Notes: generated by a model not told the origin, from the letters alone. 64,000 nucleotides of DNA from Vibrio harveyi NBRC 15634 = ATCC 14126 = KCTC 12724 (GCF_001591145.1 NZ_BCUF01000014.1:43981-107980), one strand, 5' to 3'. Positions 1-8,753 are shown, counted from the first letter of the stretch. Made by a program: numbers and translations.

Positions 1-1
1 A

Positions 2-433
2 TGGTGGTACGATCATGATGATTATTGGATTTACTACTACCCAGGTTGTTGTGATAACGATGACGAGTATAAAGAGAAGTTGGAAGCGTGGTGGAACGGT
101 TTGGATGAAGAACAACAACAATCCATCAAAGACAAAGTTGAAGATTGGAAAGACGATGATATGTCCGCCAACATCGACACCATGAAACGTCAGCTTGACG
201 ATCACTGGCAATCGCTACCAGAAGAACAAAAGCAGGAGATTCAAACTAAATGGGAGAATCGTCCGGAACGCATCGAACCAGCGTTGATGCAAGACAAAGC
301 ATTGAAAGAAAAAGTGCAACAAAGAGAAACGCGACCAGAGACAAAAGTTCAACGCCCGGTAGCAAAACCTAGCATTCAAATGCCTAAAACACGTCCAAAT
401 ATACAGCCCAGACCGAGACTTCCTCGCCGTTAA
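2..433 (+). CDS. C-terminal part of an uncharacterised Vibrio protein (truncated by window edge)
   Basis: The reading frame is open from base 2 to the stop at 431-433, so the gene begins upstream of the window; a TTG at 80 is an internal codon rather than a convincing start. The visible part has an aromatic/Asp-rich stretch (residues 1-20 of the fragment, with WIYYYPGCC), then a charged, Glu/Gln/Lys-rich, probably helical segment with two related units (DEEQQQSIKDK and PEEQKQEIQTK), and finally a basic, Pro/Arg/Thr-rich tail ending PRPRLPRR. I do not recognise the family and assign no function. It runs convergently to nrfA. Confidence 0.6.
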   Translation, partial: WWYDHDDYWIYYYPGCCDNDDEYKEKLEAWWNGLDEEQQQSIKDKVEDWKDDDMSANIDTMKRQLDDHWQSLPEEQKQEIQTKWENRPERIEPALMQDKALKEKVQQRETRPETKVQRPVAKPSIQMPKTRPNIQPRPRLPRR

Positions 434-476
434 TTATAAGGCGAGCTGGGTTTAGTTCGTCTTTTCCTACGATCAA

Positions 477-502
477 ACAAAAAGGGCGCATTGTGCGCCC
501 TG
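477..502 (-). terminator. Rho-independent terminator of nrfA
   Basis: Stem GGGCGCA/TGCGCCC with a 3-base loop; read on the minus strand it is followed by a T-run. It lies about 30 bases past the nrfA stop. Confidence 0.8.
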
Positions 503-529
503 TACTTTGCATGGTGTTATCTTAGTTGA

Positions 530-1957
530 TTAGTACGTTGCTTCGCGCTCCGCTGCTGCTTTATCCCAATCTGGAACCACGGTCTCTAAGAAGTGTTTCT
601 TGTCCGCGTTCATTTTTTCCATATCCATCCCAAGAGCTTGTTGTGCTTTGGCCTTAGTTGAAATATCAGGGATCTGTACTGGGTCAGTAATGCCTTTCGT
701 CGCTAGTAAACGAACCAGCTTAGTACGGGCGTCTGCTGCGCGGTCGACTGCAGTACCCAGTACTTCAAGTGCCACTTCAGGCGCGTGCATATGAACGCCA
801 TGAGAGGCAATTGCGTAATCCCAACGCCATTGTGCATGGCGGATATCTTGAAGGATAGGTTGCATCTCTTCTTCTGTTGCCCCGGCTTTCCATGCAGCTC
901 CTGCCTCAAAGTGCGCTGCCACGATTTGCTTCTCGGCAGTGAGCTTCATGTTCAGTACTTGCGCTTTGCGAGTCGAAACGATGCCTTGCAGCTGTTCTTT
1001 GGTTTGGGTATGACATTGCGCACACGTGTCTTCGAAACGATCAAATGGGTTACCCACTTTGTGATCGGTGTAAACTGTGCCGTCTTCTTTGGTTACTTTA
1101 GGCATGTGACAGTCCACGCAGACCACTTTGTTTTTGCCATGGATACCATCACGCCACGTTTCGTAACCCGGGTGCTGTGCTTTCAACATTGGTGCCTTGG
1201 AGACTGCATGCGTCCAATCTTTGAAATTTAGCGCGTCGTAGTATTTCTCCATGTCATTAACGGTAGTGCCCATGTCCCATGGGAATTTGACGGCTTTCGT
1301 CGGACCCGTAAAGTAGTACTCTACGTGACATTGCGCACATACTGATGCTTGTTTATCTAGGCGAGATTGCTGATCAAAGTTTTTGCCTATTGTATCGAAT
1401 GCACGTTCTACGTATGGACGGGTCAATGCTAAAGCTGGCTCACCTTTCTTAAACTCTTCAGAGCGTGTGTCATGACAGTCAGAACAACCGATCGGGTTGA
1501 CGATTTCTGAGCCTAAACGTGCCCATTTCCCTTCGAAATAACCGTCTTCACCTCGCTCTTCAATCACACGCGCCACATCTGGGCTTTTACAGCTCCAACA
1601 CGCCATTGGCATGGGACCGGACTTCTCATCGCTAGGTGCACCAGTACGTAGAGTTTGGCGAACATCATCGAGTGCGTAAAAGTGACCGCGTGCCTTGTTG
1701 TAGTCTTTCGCGAATCCATAGCCTGCCCATAAGATTACCATGTTCGGATCTTCGCCTAGGGCATCTTCAATATGTTCGCTCTCAGAGGTGGCTTTCCATG
1801 AGTGGTATTGGTCAGGGTGTTGTTGCTCAAAGGCATCATTGCGAGGGTCCATGAGACCTTTCTCTTCTGCTGCCAACGGAGCGCCGGCCAAAAATAATTG
1901 GCTGGCGAATAAGGTCGCAACCGCGATTGGTGCGCTCATCCAGTGTTTTATGCTCAC
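530..1957 (-). CDS. nrfA: Ammonia-forming pentahaem cytochrome c nitrite reductase NrfA
   Basis: Periplasmic enzyme reducing nitrite by six electrons to ammonium; the family also reduces nitric oxide and hydroxylamine. The 475-residue length fits. There is a signal peptide (about residues 1-30, ending APLAA). Haem 1 has the NrfA-specific lysine-ligated motif CWSCK at 120-124. The other four haems have CXXCH motifs at 158-162 (CSDCH), 207-211 (CAQCH), 280-284 (CVDCH) and 312-316 (CAQCH). The segment [16 protein letters not shown] after haem 3 corresponds to the calcium/active-site Tyr-Lys region. The gene is divergent from nrfBCD, unlike the single nrfABCDEFG operon of E. coli. The shared intergenic region carries NarP- and FNR-like sites, so induction by anaerobiosis and nitrate/nitrite is inferred. 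Confidence 0.97.
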   Translation of the reverse strand: MSIKHWMSAPIAVATLFASQLFLAGAPLAAEEKGLMDPRNDAFEQQHPDQYHSWKATSESEHIEDALGEDPNMVILWAGYGFAKDYNKARGHFYALDDVRQTLRTGAPSDEKSGPMPMACWSCKSPDVARVIEERGEDGYFEGKWARLGSEIVNPIGCSDCHDTRSEEFKKGEPALALTRPYVERAFDTIGKNFDQQSRLDKQASVCAQCHVEYYFTGPTKAVKFPWDMGTTVNDMEKYYDALNFKDWTHAVSKAPMLKAQHPGYETWRDGIHGKNKVVCVDCHMPKVTKEDGTVYTDHKVGNPFDRFEDTCAQCHTQTKEQLQGIVSTRKAQVLNMKLTAEKQIVAAHFEAGAAWKAGATEEEMQPILQDIRHAQWRWDYAIASHGVHMHAPEVALEVLGTAVDRAADARTKLVRLLATKGITDPVQIPDISTKAKAQQALGMDMEKMNADKKHFLETVVPDWDKAAAEREATY

Positions 1958-2103
1958 GGTGTTATCTCCATATTCGTTTTTATTAGCAGCGTTGTGAGGA
2001 GCTATTCCAAATAAGAATCGGAGATCTAAAGTTAATATTATTAGTTAATTAAGGAGATGAAATAGTGAGCGAAACTTGTCTTGTTTTAGAACAATTTACA
2101 CCA

Positions 2104-2117
2104 GTGATCTCAATCAT
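2104..2117. promoter_or_regulatory. FNR-like box in the nrfA-nrfB intergenic region
   Basis: GTGATctcaATCAT matches 8 of 10 conserved positions of the FNR consensus TTGAT-N4-ATCAA. Its centre is about 28 bases from the NarP site below. In E. coli nrfA the FNR site is at -41.5 with a NarL/NarP site near -74.5, a similar relative layout for transcription toward nrfA. The site is seen; its function is inferred. Confidence 0.45.
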
Positions 2118-2130
2118 ATTTAGATTTATA

Positions 2131-2146
2131 TACCCCTAAAGGGGTA
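2131..2146. promoter_or_regulatory. NarP/NarL 7-2-7 operator
   Basis: TACCCCT-AA-AGGGGTA is a perfect inverted pair of TACYYMT heptamers separated by two bases, the arrangement bound by NarP (and NarL). A further single heptamer TACCCCT lies at 2234-2240. The 450-base region 1958-2407 between nrfA and nrfB contains these sites and presumably both divergent promoters; I cannot place the start sites with confidence. Confidence 0.7.
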
Positions 2147-2407
2147 GTGGTTAATGTCTTGTTTGATAAGGGGTTGGCTTTTTAACCATTTTAAAAATAG
2201 GGTGATTTAGTTCGCTTTTTGAACAGGTGTTTCTACCCCTTATGAATAATAGAGGTATTATAAATATAGGTTTAGCGTTGTGGCTTTCCGAAATAAGAAT
2301 TGATGTCATTTGAAGATTTGGAAAATATCTTCAGAGGAAATTAATTGTCGCTCAAATAAATAGTTGAGAATAGTTATCAATTATTATCGAGCTAAGGAAA
2401 GAAAAAT

Positions 2408-3010
2408 ATGGGCAATATAAAATTGACCATAGAGACAATGCTGAAATTTCTCTTCATCCTTGCCATCTATGGTTTTACCATCGCCGCCCATGCGACTTCT
2501 TCAGAGCCAATTGATGGAGCTCAATCTGAGCGTCATCAAGTCGAGTTAATCCGTGACAGAGACTATAAATGTCTGCAATGTCACAAGGATGCCAAAGAGA
2601 CTCTGAACCTTTCGCATGATCCTCAAGCGTTACTCAGTCAGGGTAAACAGCTTAATTGCACCAACTGCCATAGTAATATCGGTCCTGACCATCGAGAAGG
2701 CGCGCCTGATGTAATCAAGTTTTCAGCGGCTCAATCGAAAGCGGTGCACGACAAAGTGTTCTTAGACCCAAGCTTGATCCTCAAAGCGAACAGCCAGTGT
2801 GTGGATTGTCATACACCAACAAAGCTAAGAGAAAGCCACTGGACACATGATGTGCATGCTAAAAATCTCACTTGTTCAAATTGTCATGATGTACACGCCG
2901 CCAAAACTAAAGCGCTGTCGTACGACAGAAAGCAACTGATCAAACAGTGTGTGGATTGTCACTCTGAATTTGCCGTCAAACCTGAGCTCGCAAAAGAAGA
3001 GGAGAGATAG
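2408..3010 (+). CDS. nrfB: Pentahaem c-type cytochrome NrfB
   Basis: Periplasmic electron donor to NrfA. The 200-residue protein has an N-terminal hydrophobic signal (about residues 10-29, ending AAHA) and five CXXCH haem motifs at 55-59, 84-88, 131-135, 156-160 and 181-185, the number expected for NrfB. The ATG is preceded by AAGGAAAG. nrfC starts one base after the stop, so the genes are co-transcribed. With NrfC and NrfD it forms the quinol-to-NrfA electron chain. Confidence 0.93.
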   Translation: MGNIKLTIETMLKFLFILAIYGFTIAAHATSSEPIDGAQSERHQVELIRDRDYKCLQCHKDAKETLNLSHDPQALLSQGKQLNCTNCHSNIGPDHREGAPDVIKFSAAQSKAVHDKVFLDPSLILKANSQCVDCHTPTKLRESHWTHDVHAKNLTCSNCHDVHAAKTKALSYDRKQLIKQCVDCHSEFAVKPELAKEEER

Positions 3011-3011
3011 C

Positions 3012-3698
3012 ATGAAATGTTCGAGAAGAAACTTTTTAGCCGGCAGCGGCGCATTGATATTGACCACGGGCGTTGCAGGCACCTCTGTTGTGAGCTCCTC
3101 TCTTTATGCCAGCGACAGTGAACAAGGTAAACGTTTAGGTATGGTGCATGATGAGAACGCTTGTATTGGGTGTACCGCCTGTACTGATGCCTGTAGAGAA
3201 GTAAATAAGGTGCCTGATGGCGTGACACGCCTTAAAATTCACCGTGGTGAACCGATTGGTGAATTTCCTGACGTGGAGTATCAGTTCACTCGAGAGTCCT
3301 GCCAGCATTGTGATAACCCTCCTTGTGTATATGTATGCCCAACAGGGGCTGCCTATAAAGATGAAGCGACTGGTATTGTCGATGTACACAAGGAAAAGTG
3401 TGTCGGTTGTGGTTACTGTCTTGCTGCTTGTCCTTATCAAGTGCGTTTCTTTAATCCCGTCGACCATTCTGCGGACAAATGTAACTTCTGTAGAGATACC
3501 AATTTAGCGCAAGGTAAACAACCGGCTTGTGTTGAATCTTGCCCAACTAAGGCGCTGATATTTGGCGATCTGAACGATCCAACGAGTGACGTGAGTAAAG
3601 CGATAGATAGCCATGTGGTGTACCGCGATAAATCACATTTGGGTACGCAACCTAAGCTGTACAAAATTCCGCATAGTAAAGGGGAGGTGTCATCATGA
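3012..3698 (+). CDS. nrfC: NrfC-like four-cluster ferredoxin subunit
   Basis: Periplasmic iron-sulfur subunit passing electrons from the membrane quinol dehydrogenase NrfD to NrfB. I chose the ATG at 3012 because it gives a twin-arginine signal (SRRNFL at residues 4-9, then a hydrophobic segment) and a GAGGAGAG ribosome site. The frame is open further upstream, but that would overlap nrfB. Cysteine clusters typical of four [4Fe-4S] centres are visible: CIGCTACTDAC, CQHCDNPPCVYVCP, CVGCGYCLAACP and CNFC...CVESCP. The stop overlaps the nrfD start (ATGA), indicating translational coupling. Confidence 0.93.
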   Translation: MKCSRRNFLAGSGALILTTGVAGTSVVSSSLYASDSEQGKRLGMVHDENACIGCTACTDACREVNKVPDGVTRLKIHRGEPIGEFPDVEYQFTRESCQHCDNPPCVYVCPTGAAYKDEATGIVDVHKEKCVGCGYCLAACPYQVRFFNPVDHSADKCNFCRDTNLAQGKQPACVESCPTKALIFGDLNDPTSDVSKAIDSHVVYRDKSHLGTQPKLYKIPHSKGEVSS

Positions 3699-4666
3699 AC
3701 GGCTTTGAAAGTGCTTTCCATTTTGACTCGTTAGTCTGGGATTGGATCATCGCGATTTACTTATTCTTAGCGGGCATGTCGGCTGGAGCTGTGATGATCG
3801 CGCTCTATCTTAAGCGCAAAGTCATTGAAGGTGATCCGGCGAATAATGGCATCATGAAAGCAATGGCTTGGCTAGCACCATTTGGCATTATCTCGGGCTT
3901 AGTGATTTTGATTTTCCACTTAACCAAACCTCTCGAGTTTTGGAAGATCATGATTTACTACAACCCGACGTCAGTTATGTCGATGGGCGTCATCCTGTTC
4001 CAAGTCTATATGATTGTTTTGTTCGTGTGGATTGGCACTATTTTCCGTCATCAAATCATCCGTTTTTGTGAAGGAAAATTGCCGAGCAAATTGCTCGATT
4101 TGGCGGATACTGTCTTGATCAAAGCAGGTAAAGCGAATAATGCCGTAGAATTGTTCTTAGGTTTCTTGGCGATTGTACTCGCGGCATACACAGGCTTCTT
4201 ATTGTCTGCACTCAAGACTTACCCAATGCTCAACAACCCAGTGCTACCAATCTTGTTCCTATTTTCAAGTTTGTCTTCCGGTGCTGCGGCCAGTTTGATG
4301 TTTGGTATCTTGGTATTTAAAGAACCAACAAGCAGTCCTAGTGTGTCATGGGTACACGGATTTGAACGCCCAGTCGTATTGTTTGAGTTGTTTGTCCTAG
4401 TTACCTTCTTTACCGGACTGATCTTCAGCGGTGGTCAGAACGAAGTCGCGGCTTGGAATGCGATATCGACGGGTTTTTGGGCACAATGGTTCTGGGGAGG
4501 CGTGATCCTCATCGGCATGTTAATGCCTTTGACGCTCAATTGGTTAACGCCTGCCGAAGTTCGTCACAAAGGTGGCTATGTGTTCGTAGTGACTTCTTTG
4601 AGTTTGGTTGGGGTATTGATGCTTCGTACCTTCATTCTCTATGCCGGTCAAATGACCATCGTATAA
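3695..4666 (+). CDS. nrfD: NrfD integral membrane quinol dehydrogenase subunit
   Basis: Polysulfide reductase/NrfD family protein of 323 residues with eight or more predicted membrane helices. It begins with the family's typical short N-terminal segment and a first helix containing IAIYLFLAGMSAGAVM. It oxidises menaquinol/ubiquinol and hands electrons to NrfC. It overlaps nrfC by four bases and is followed ten bases later by nrfE, whose start has a strong AAGGAGG ribosome site. Confidence 0.93.
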   Translation: MNGFESAFHFDSLVWDWIIAIYLFLAGMSAGAVMIALYLKRKVIEGDPANNGIMKAMAWLAPFGIISGLVILIFHLTKPLEFWKIMIYYNPTSVMSMGVILFQVYMIVLFVWIGTIFRHQIIRFCEGKLPSKLLDLADTVLIKAGKANNAVELFLGFLAIVLAAYTGFLLSALKTYPMLNNPVLPILFLFSSLSSGAAASLMFGILVFKEPTSSPSVSWVHGFERPVVLFELFVLVTFFTGLIFSGGQNEVAAWNAISTGFWAQWFWGGVILIGMLMPLTLNWLTPAEVRHKGGYVFVVTSLSLVGVLMLRTFILYAGQMTIV

Positions 4667-4676
4667 AGGAGGAAAA

Positions 4677-6584
4677 ATGGAGGCTGAGCTGGGATTTTTC
4701 TTATTGATACTGGTCGGTGTCGCATCGACTTGTACGGCATTATTGCATTGGATGAGGCGCGCCATGAATAAGAAGGTGGTATTGCCCCATCAAATAGCGA
4801 TGTCACACATCATCAGCTTAGCCTCTTTAGTTTGTTTAACCCTATTGATCATCAGTTTTATTCAGGACAACTTCGCCTTAGAGTACGTGGTCACTCATTC
4901 TAATAGCCAATTGCCCATGGCATTTAAAATTGCTGCCGCATGGGGAGGACACCAAGGCTCGATGTTGTTTTGGGTGGTCACGTTAAGTCTTTGGGCTTCC
5001 TACATAGCACGCAAGTTACCTATTAGTGGGCAATACGCCGCTGATTGTTTAGGTATTATGAATATTCTGATTGCGGTGTTTGCGTGGTTTACACTCCTTA
5101 CGTCTAATCCATTTGAATACGCGCAAGAGTTGGCTACACAAGGGCGGGATTTGAATCCGATGTTGCAAGACGTAGGGCTGATTATTCATCCACCTTTGCT
5201 GTATTTGGGCTACGTTGGTTATGCGGCAATTTTGGCATTTGCTCTAGCGGCGCTGTTAGGTCCGCGACCAATTCATGAATGGTATAACGCAGCACGTGGT
5301 CCAGTACTTTTTGCTTGGGGCACTCTCACGTTGGGTATCATCGTTGGGTCTTGGTGGGCTTATAACGAACTTGGATGGGGTGGCTGGTGGTTCTGGGACC
5401 CAGTAGAAAATGCGTCGTTGCTTCCTTGGCTAACTGGTAGTGCGTTACTTCATAGTGGGGTCATTGCGACGAGAAACAAGGGGGCAATTTGGAGCACTTA
5501 TGCGTTAGCTTTTGCAACATTCAGCTTAAGTATTCTCGGCACATTTGTGGTGCGTTCTGGTGTGCTCACTTCGGTGCATGCATTTGCTGTAGATCCAACC
5601 AAAGGTCTTGTATTGCTTAGCGTGCTGTGTCTGCTAGTGATTGTGACTTTTGCCTTGCTTATCACCAAAGGCGAACATATCGCCCGTTTTCAACTTCGCA
5701 CATTAACCAGCCGAGCCTACACCGTTTATTTTGCAATTGGATTGCTCGTTATGACGACAGCAATCGTCTTTCTCGGCACCTTTTACCCTATGCTTTATCA
5801 ACTCTTGGGGTTGGGGAATATTTCAGTAGGAGCACCGTATTTTAACAGCCTTATCTTCCCTTTAAGCCTGCTAGCGCTCGTTGCTCTTGCGCTAATGCCC
5901 ATACTGAAATGGAGTAAAGGCATCAATCAGACGATGGCTTCCCAAACCGGAACTGCAGGCGCGATCTCGTTTGTTGTCGGGTGTGCTTTTATCTTTACTG
6001 TCGACGTTATTCATCTGACAAGCCTTATCACGCTAGTATTGTCAACGTGGGTCGGAGTGTCACATGCCTTAATGCTATTTAAAACAGAAAATAGACGTTT
6101 GCGGTTACCAATGGTGTTTGCGCATATTGGCTTTGCGGTAGCATGTTGCGGAGCTGTGTTTAATAGTGACTATTCATATGAATATAATCTGCGTGTAGAA
6201 GCGGGTACTACGTATCAAAGAGCTGATATTAGCATCGACTATCATGGGATAGAGTGGCGAGTAGGTCCAAACTACACCGCCGAGCAAGGAATGATCGATC
6301 TGCGCCTTGAGGACGGTAGCCGTCTCAACTTTACGCCAGAGAAACGCCATTACCCTGTGCGAGTGATGAATATGACCGAACCAGCGATTCGCTCGCGGTG
6401 GTATGGGGATTACTATGTGACGTTAGGTGATAAAGTCGATATTCATGCTTATGCGATTAAAGTGCAGTATCGGGCTGGGATCTGGTGGATCTGGATCGGC
6501 GGCATTCTAGCGGTGCTAGGTATGTGCACGACATTAATGACGAAAAGAAAAGAGGCATTCAATGCGACCGAGAAATACGCTTAA
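4677..6584 (+). CDS. nrfE: CcmF/NrfE-type cytochrome c haem lyase subunit
   Basis: Polytopic membrane protein of 635 residues from the CcmF/NrfE family, which transfers haem to apocytochromes. The tryptophan-rich WWD haem-handling motif is clear (WGGWWFWDPVENAS), as is the upstream WGGHQGSMLFWV segment. In the nrf operon it is presumed to serve maturation of NrfA haem 1 (the CXXCK motif), which in E. coli needs dedicated NrfEFG. It overlaps the next gene by 23 bases. Related CcmF proteins do the same job in general cytochrome c maturation; the nrf context decides the call. Confidence 0.9.
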   Translation: MEAELGFFLLILVGVASTCTALLHWMRRAMNKKVVLPHQIAMSHIISLASLVCLTLLIISFIQDNFALEYVVTHSNSQLPMAFKIAAAWGGHQGSMLFWVVTLSLWASYIARKLPISGQYAADCLGIMNILIAVFAWFTLLTSNPFEYAQELATQGRDLNPMLQDVGLIIHPPLLYLGYVGYAAILAFALAALLGPRPIHEWYNAARGPVLFAWGTLTLGIIVGSWWAYNELGWGGWWFWDPVENASLLPWLTGSALLHSGVIATRNKGAIWSTYALAFATFSLSILGTFVVRSGVLTSVHAFAVDPTKGLVLLSVLCLLVIVTFALLITKGEHIARFQLRTLTSRAYTVYFAIGLLVMTTAIVFLGTFYPMLYQLLGLGNISVGAPYFNSLIFPLSLLALVALALMPILKWSKGINQTMASQTGTAGAISFVVGCAFIFTVDVIHLTSLITLVLSTWVGVSHALMLFKTENRRLRLPMVFAHIGFAVACCGAVFNSDYSYEYNLRVEAGTTYQRADISIDYHGIEWRVGPNYTAEQGMIDLRLEDGSRLNFTPEKRHYPVRVMNMTEPAIRSRWYGDYYVTLGDKVDIHAYAIKVQYRAGIWWIWIGGILAVLGMCTTLMTKRKEAFNATEKYA

Positions 6585-7095
6585 ACTAGTAGGGTTAGTC
6601 GCGAGTGTGATTGCATTTGCTGTTGTAGCGACTATCGCGTTATCAGATAGACCGAATGTCGAATTGTCTCAGCAGCGCAATTTATCCATCCCTGAATTTA
6701 CCGCCACGTCTTTACTTTCGGGTAATGACGTCACTCAGCAAGTTTTTAAAAAGGAACAGTATAAATTACTGAATGTTTGGGCATCTTGGTGCGGCATATG
6801 CAAGCGTGAACATGAAGAATTATTGCAACTTGCTGAGCTTGGTGTCGTTATTATTGGACTGAATTATCGAGACAACGATCAAGCTGCTCGTGAATATTTG
6901 AGCTCTAAACGAAATCCATACACAGAGGTGATCAGTGATCCAAATGGTAGGCTTGCAGTTGAGCTAGGGGTTATTGGAACACCAGAAACGTATTTGATTG
7001 ATCAAAATGGCAGGGTGTTGATCAAATATCGAGGTGAGTTAACTTCGGATAAATGGAACGATATATTTTCAGGTTATTTGAATGTTTCGATTTAA
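6562..7095 (+). CDS. CcmG/DsbE-like membrane-anchored thioredoxin of the nrf operon
   Basis: A 177-residue protein with an N-terminal membrane anchor (about residues 8-28) and a periplasmic thioredoxin fold. The active site is WASWCGICKREHEE, giving a CXXC, and the cis-proline region reads GVIGTPETYLI. CcmG/DsbE proteins reduce the cysteines of apocytochrome haem motifs before ligation. It overlaps nrfE upstream (23 bases) and the NrfF-like gene downstream (14 bases), so it belongs to the same transcript. In E. coli this operon has no thioredoxin gene but has nrfG. Confidence 0.88.
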   Translation: MRPRNTLKLVGLVASVIAFAVVATIALSDRPNVELSQQRNLSIPEFTATSLLSGNDVTQQVFKKEQYKLLNVWASWCGICKREHEELLQLAELGVVIIGLNYRDNDQAAREYLSSKRNPYTEVISDPNGRLAVELGVIGTPETYLIDQNGRVLIKYRGELTSDKWNDIFSGYLNVSI

Positions 7096-7492
7096 TTATC
7101 TATTTCTCATGCTAGTCACGTTTGCGTTATTTTCTTCTTCGCTAAAGAGTGAAGAAATTGTGCAGAATGTTGATCTGTTTGAGTTTCATTCTATTGAACT
7201 GCAACAACGTGCAACGAGATTAGCCAAGACATTACGCTGTCCGCAGTGTCAGAACCAAAACTTAGTTGAGTCAAACGCGCAGGCTGCAAAAGACCTGCGT
7301 TTGAAAGTGTATACCATGGTGAATGAAGGCCATTCAGATCAAGAAGTGAAAGATTATTTGGTGACTCGTTATGGGAATATTGTTCTATATAAACCACCAT
7401 TTAATTATTCTACTGCCATGCTGTGGATCCTTCCGGCGTTATTTTTGATCTTTTTTGTCCTATATTCGATCCGAATGATAAGGCGTGATTAA
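7082..7492 (+). CDS. nrfF: CcmH/NrfF-like cytochrome c maturation protein
   Basis: A 136-residue protein with a signal sequence (about 1-22), the redox motif LRCPQCQNQNLVESNA of the CcmH/CycL/NrfF family (about residues 51-66), and a C-terminal membrane helix (about 107-130) ending in a basic tail. It is thought to reduce or hold apocytochrome CXXCK/CXXCH sites for haem attachment. It is the last gene of the nrf transcript; no TPR-type nrfG follows. Confidence 0.88.
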   Translation: MFRFNYLFLMLVTFALFSSSLKSEEIVQNVDLFEFHSIELQQRATRLAKTLRCPQCQNQNLVESNAQAAKDLRLKVYTMVNEGHSDQEVKDYLVTRYGNIVLYKPPFNYSTAMLWILPALFLIFFVLYSIRMIRRD

Positions 7493-7628
7493 TGTGACCG
7501 TTATTCCACTATTAAAAATAAATTGTGCACATAACAAACAGAATGTTATCATTTTCTCGAATTTATGAATGCTCCAGCGAATAGCAAACGATATAAATTG
7601 AGCTGGAGGAGTAATAAAGAATGAATAG

Positions 7629-7814
7629 GTGTACGCAGTGGATTCAGTTATAACGCAATTAAAAAAGGACTTTTATTCGCAGATTCGTGCATTGCAGTCA
7701 CCGAAACTGCCTCAAGTCACTTCATCTCTCGCGGTGTTGACCGACGAGGAAATTCAAGAACTCGAAGCGGTCTGGATTGAGCTCGCCGTGTGGAAGCGAA
7801 GCCAAACGCATTGA
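7629..7814 (+). CDS. Small uncharacterised protein, start uncertain
   Basis: An open frame of 61 codons, with GTG at 7629 and a second possible GTG at 7638. The product is mostly charged and amphipathic (DSVITQLKKDFYSQIRALQ; LTDEEIQELEAVWIELAVWKRS). A good GGAGGAG ribosome site (about 7604-7610) lies upstream but is better spaced for an out-of-frame ATG at 7621, which opens a 10-codon frame (MNRCTQWIQL). The coding frame is immediately followed by a strong terminator, which supports a real transcript. I do not recognise the family. Confidence 0.45.
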   Translation: MYAVDSVITQLKKDFYSQIRALQSPKLPQVTSSLAVLTDEEIQELEAVWIELAVWKRSQTH

Positions 7815-7839
7815 ATGCCAGATTTTAATAACTCTTTCT

Positions 7840-7872
7840 AAACCCCAGGCAAATATGTCTGGGGTTTTTTTA
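7840..7872 (+). terminator. Rho-independent terminator
   Basis: Stem ACCCCAG/CTGGGGT followed by seven Ts, about 25 bases past the small frame ending at 7814. Confidence 0.85.
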
Positions 7873-7898
7873 TTGTAGTTCGTCATAAATGTTATATT
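7870..7898 (+). promoter_or_regulatory. Candidate sigma-70 promoter for ribA
   Basis: TTATTG and TATATT separated by exactly 17 bases. It would leave a leader of about 140 bases before the ATG at 8043. I see none of the conserved segments of an FMN riboswitch in that leader. Confidence 0.4.
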
Positions 7899-8042
7899 AT
7901 AACAATTGTAAAGTCGGCTAGCGGGTGTTGTTCCGATAGGATTTCCAAGCTTGTCACACATAAGAATAGGGCTCGTTGTGATCTCAACATTGAAAAATGC
8001 GGTATCAATCCCCATAGTTGAAGAGCAAATGAGAACAATCCC

Positions 8043-8690
8043 ATGAATGCAATAACGAACATGCATCAAGCAATAAATCGAGTGAGTGTAGATATGGCGG
8101 AAGTACGTGCCAGAGTAGATTTTAAAGTCGGGGCTAACAGTAACATTGATGCCGAAATCCTGTCTTTTCGCGGTCTGAAGACGGATAAAGAGCATGTAGC
8201 AATTATCTTTAAGCAAGCAGACCAAACACAAGACATGCCTTTAGTACGCATGCACTCTGAGTGTCTGACTGGTGATGTGTTCCACTCTTCACGCTGTGAC
8301 TGTGGCGAGCAATTGGAAGAAACCATCAACCGAATGGGTGAGTCAGGTGGCATTATCTTATATCTTCGCCAAGAAGGTCGCGGGATCGGTTTGTACAACA
8401 AAATTGATGCGTACCGTTTACAAAGCCAGGGTATGAACACATATGAAGCCAACAACCACCTAGGCTTTGATGATGACTTGCGCGATTTCACCGAAGCGGC
8501 ACAAATGCTTGAGGCGTTAGGGGTTGGAAAAATCCGTCTCGTAACTAATAACCCTAAAAAAATCCGTGAGTTATCGGAATACGGAATTGAAATTACAGAG
8601 GTTGTCAACACTTCAGCGCACATTAAAGATGGCAATGAAAATTATCTTAAAGCAAAGGTTTCACACGGGAAACACCACCTAAAGGTTTAA
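8043..8690 (+). CDS. ribA: GTP cyclohydrolase II (RibA)
   Basis: Cytoplasmic enzyme that opens GTP to the pyrimidine precursor of riboflavin. The zinc-binding cysteines are in [20 protein letters not shown], the catalytic/GTP-binding segment is [16 protein letters not shown], and the C-terminal LVTNNPKKI motif is intact. The frame given has 215 codons. The homologous part begins near [10 protein letters not shown], so an ATG at 8094 (198 codons, close to the usual RibA size) is an alternative start; neither has a strong ribosome site. Its C-terminus ([13 protein letters not shown]...) differs from E. coli RibA, so it may be a second cyclohydrolase paralogue of the cell. Confidence 0.92.
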   Translation: MNAITNMHQAINRVSVDMAEVRARVDFKVGANSNIDAEILSFRGLKTDKEHVAIIFKQADQTQDMPLVRMHSECLTGDVFHSSRCDCGEQLEETINRMGESGGIILYLRQEGRGIGLYNKIDAYRLQSQGMNTYEANNHLGFDDDLRDFTEAAQMLEALGVGKIRLVTNNPKKIRELSEYGIEITEVVNTSAHIKDGNENYLKAKVSHGKHHLKV

Positions 8691-8722
8691 TCTTAAAGAT
8701 AAATTTGACAATAATGACTGTT

Positions 8723-8753
8723 AAAGGCCTCATTTTTATGAGGCTTTTTTTGT
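8723..8753 (+). terminator. Rho-independent terminator of ribA
   Basis: Stem AAGGCCTCAT/ATGAGGCTTT followed by Ts, about 35 bases past the ribA stop. Confidence 0.85.

Noticed and set aside
785..1231. A 148-codon plus-strand frame inside nrfA
   Set aside because: Antisense shadow of the haem-motif-bearing nrfA frame.
2365..2392. AT-rich segment before nrfB considered as a Fur box
   Set aside because: At best about 11 of 19 matches to the consensus, which is expected by chance in such AT-rich sequence.
7873..8042. FMN riboswitch before ribA
   Set aside because: None of the conserved FMN-aptamer segments could be found by eye.
7722..8635. Long minus-strand frames (169 and 189 codons) opposite ribA
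   Set aside because: They are antisense to the clear GTP cyclohydrolase II gene and to its terminator, with no protein-family features.
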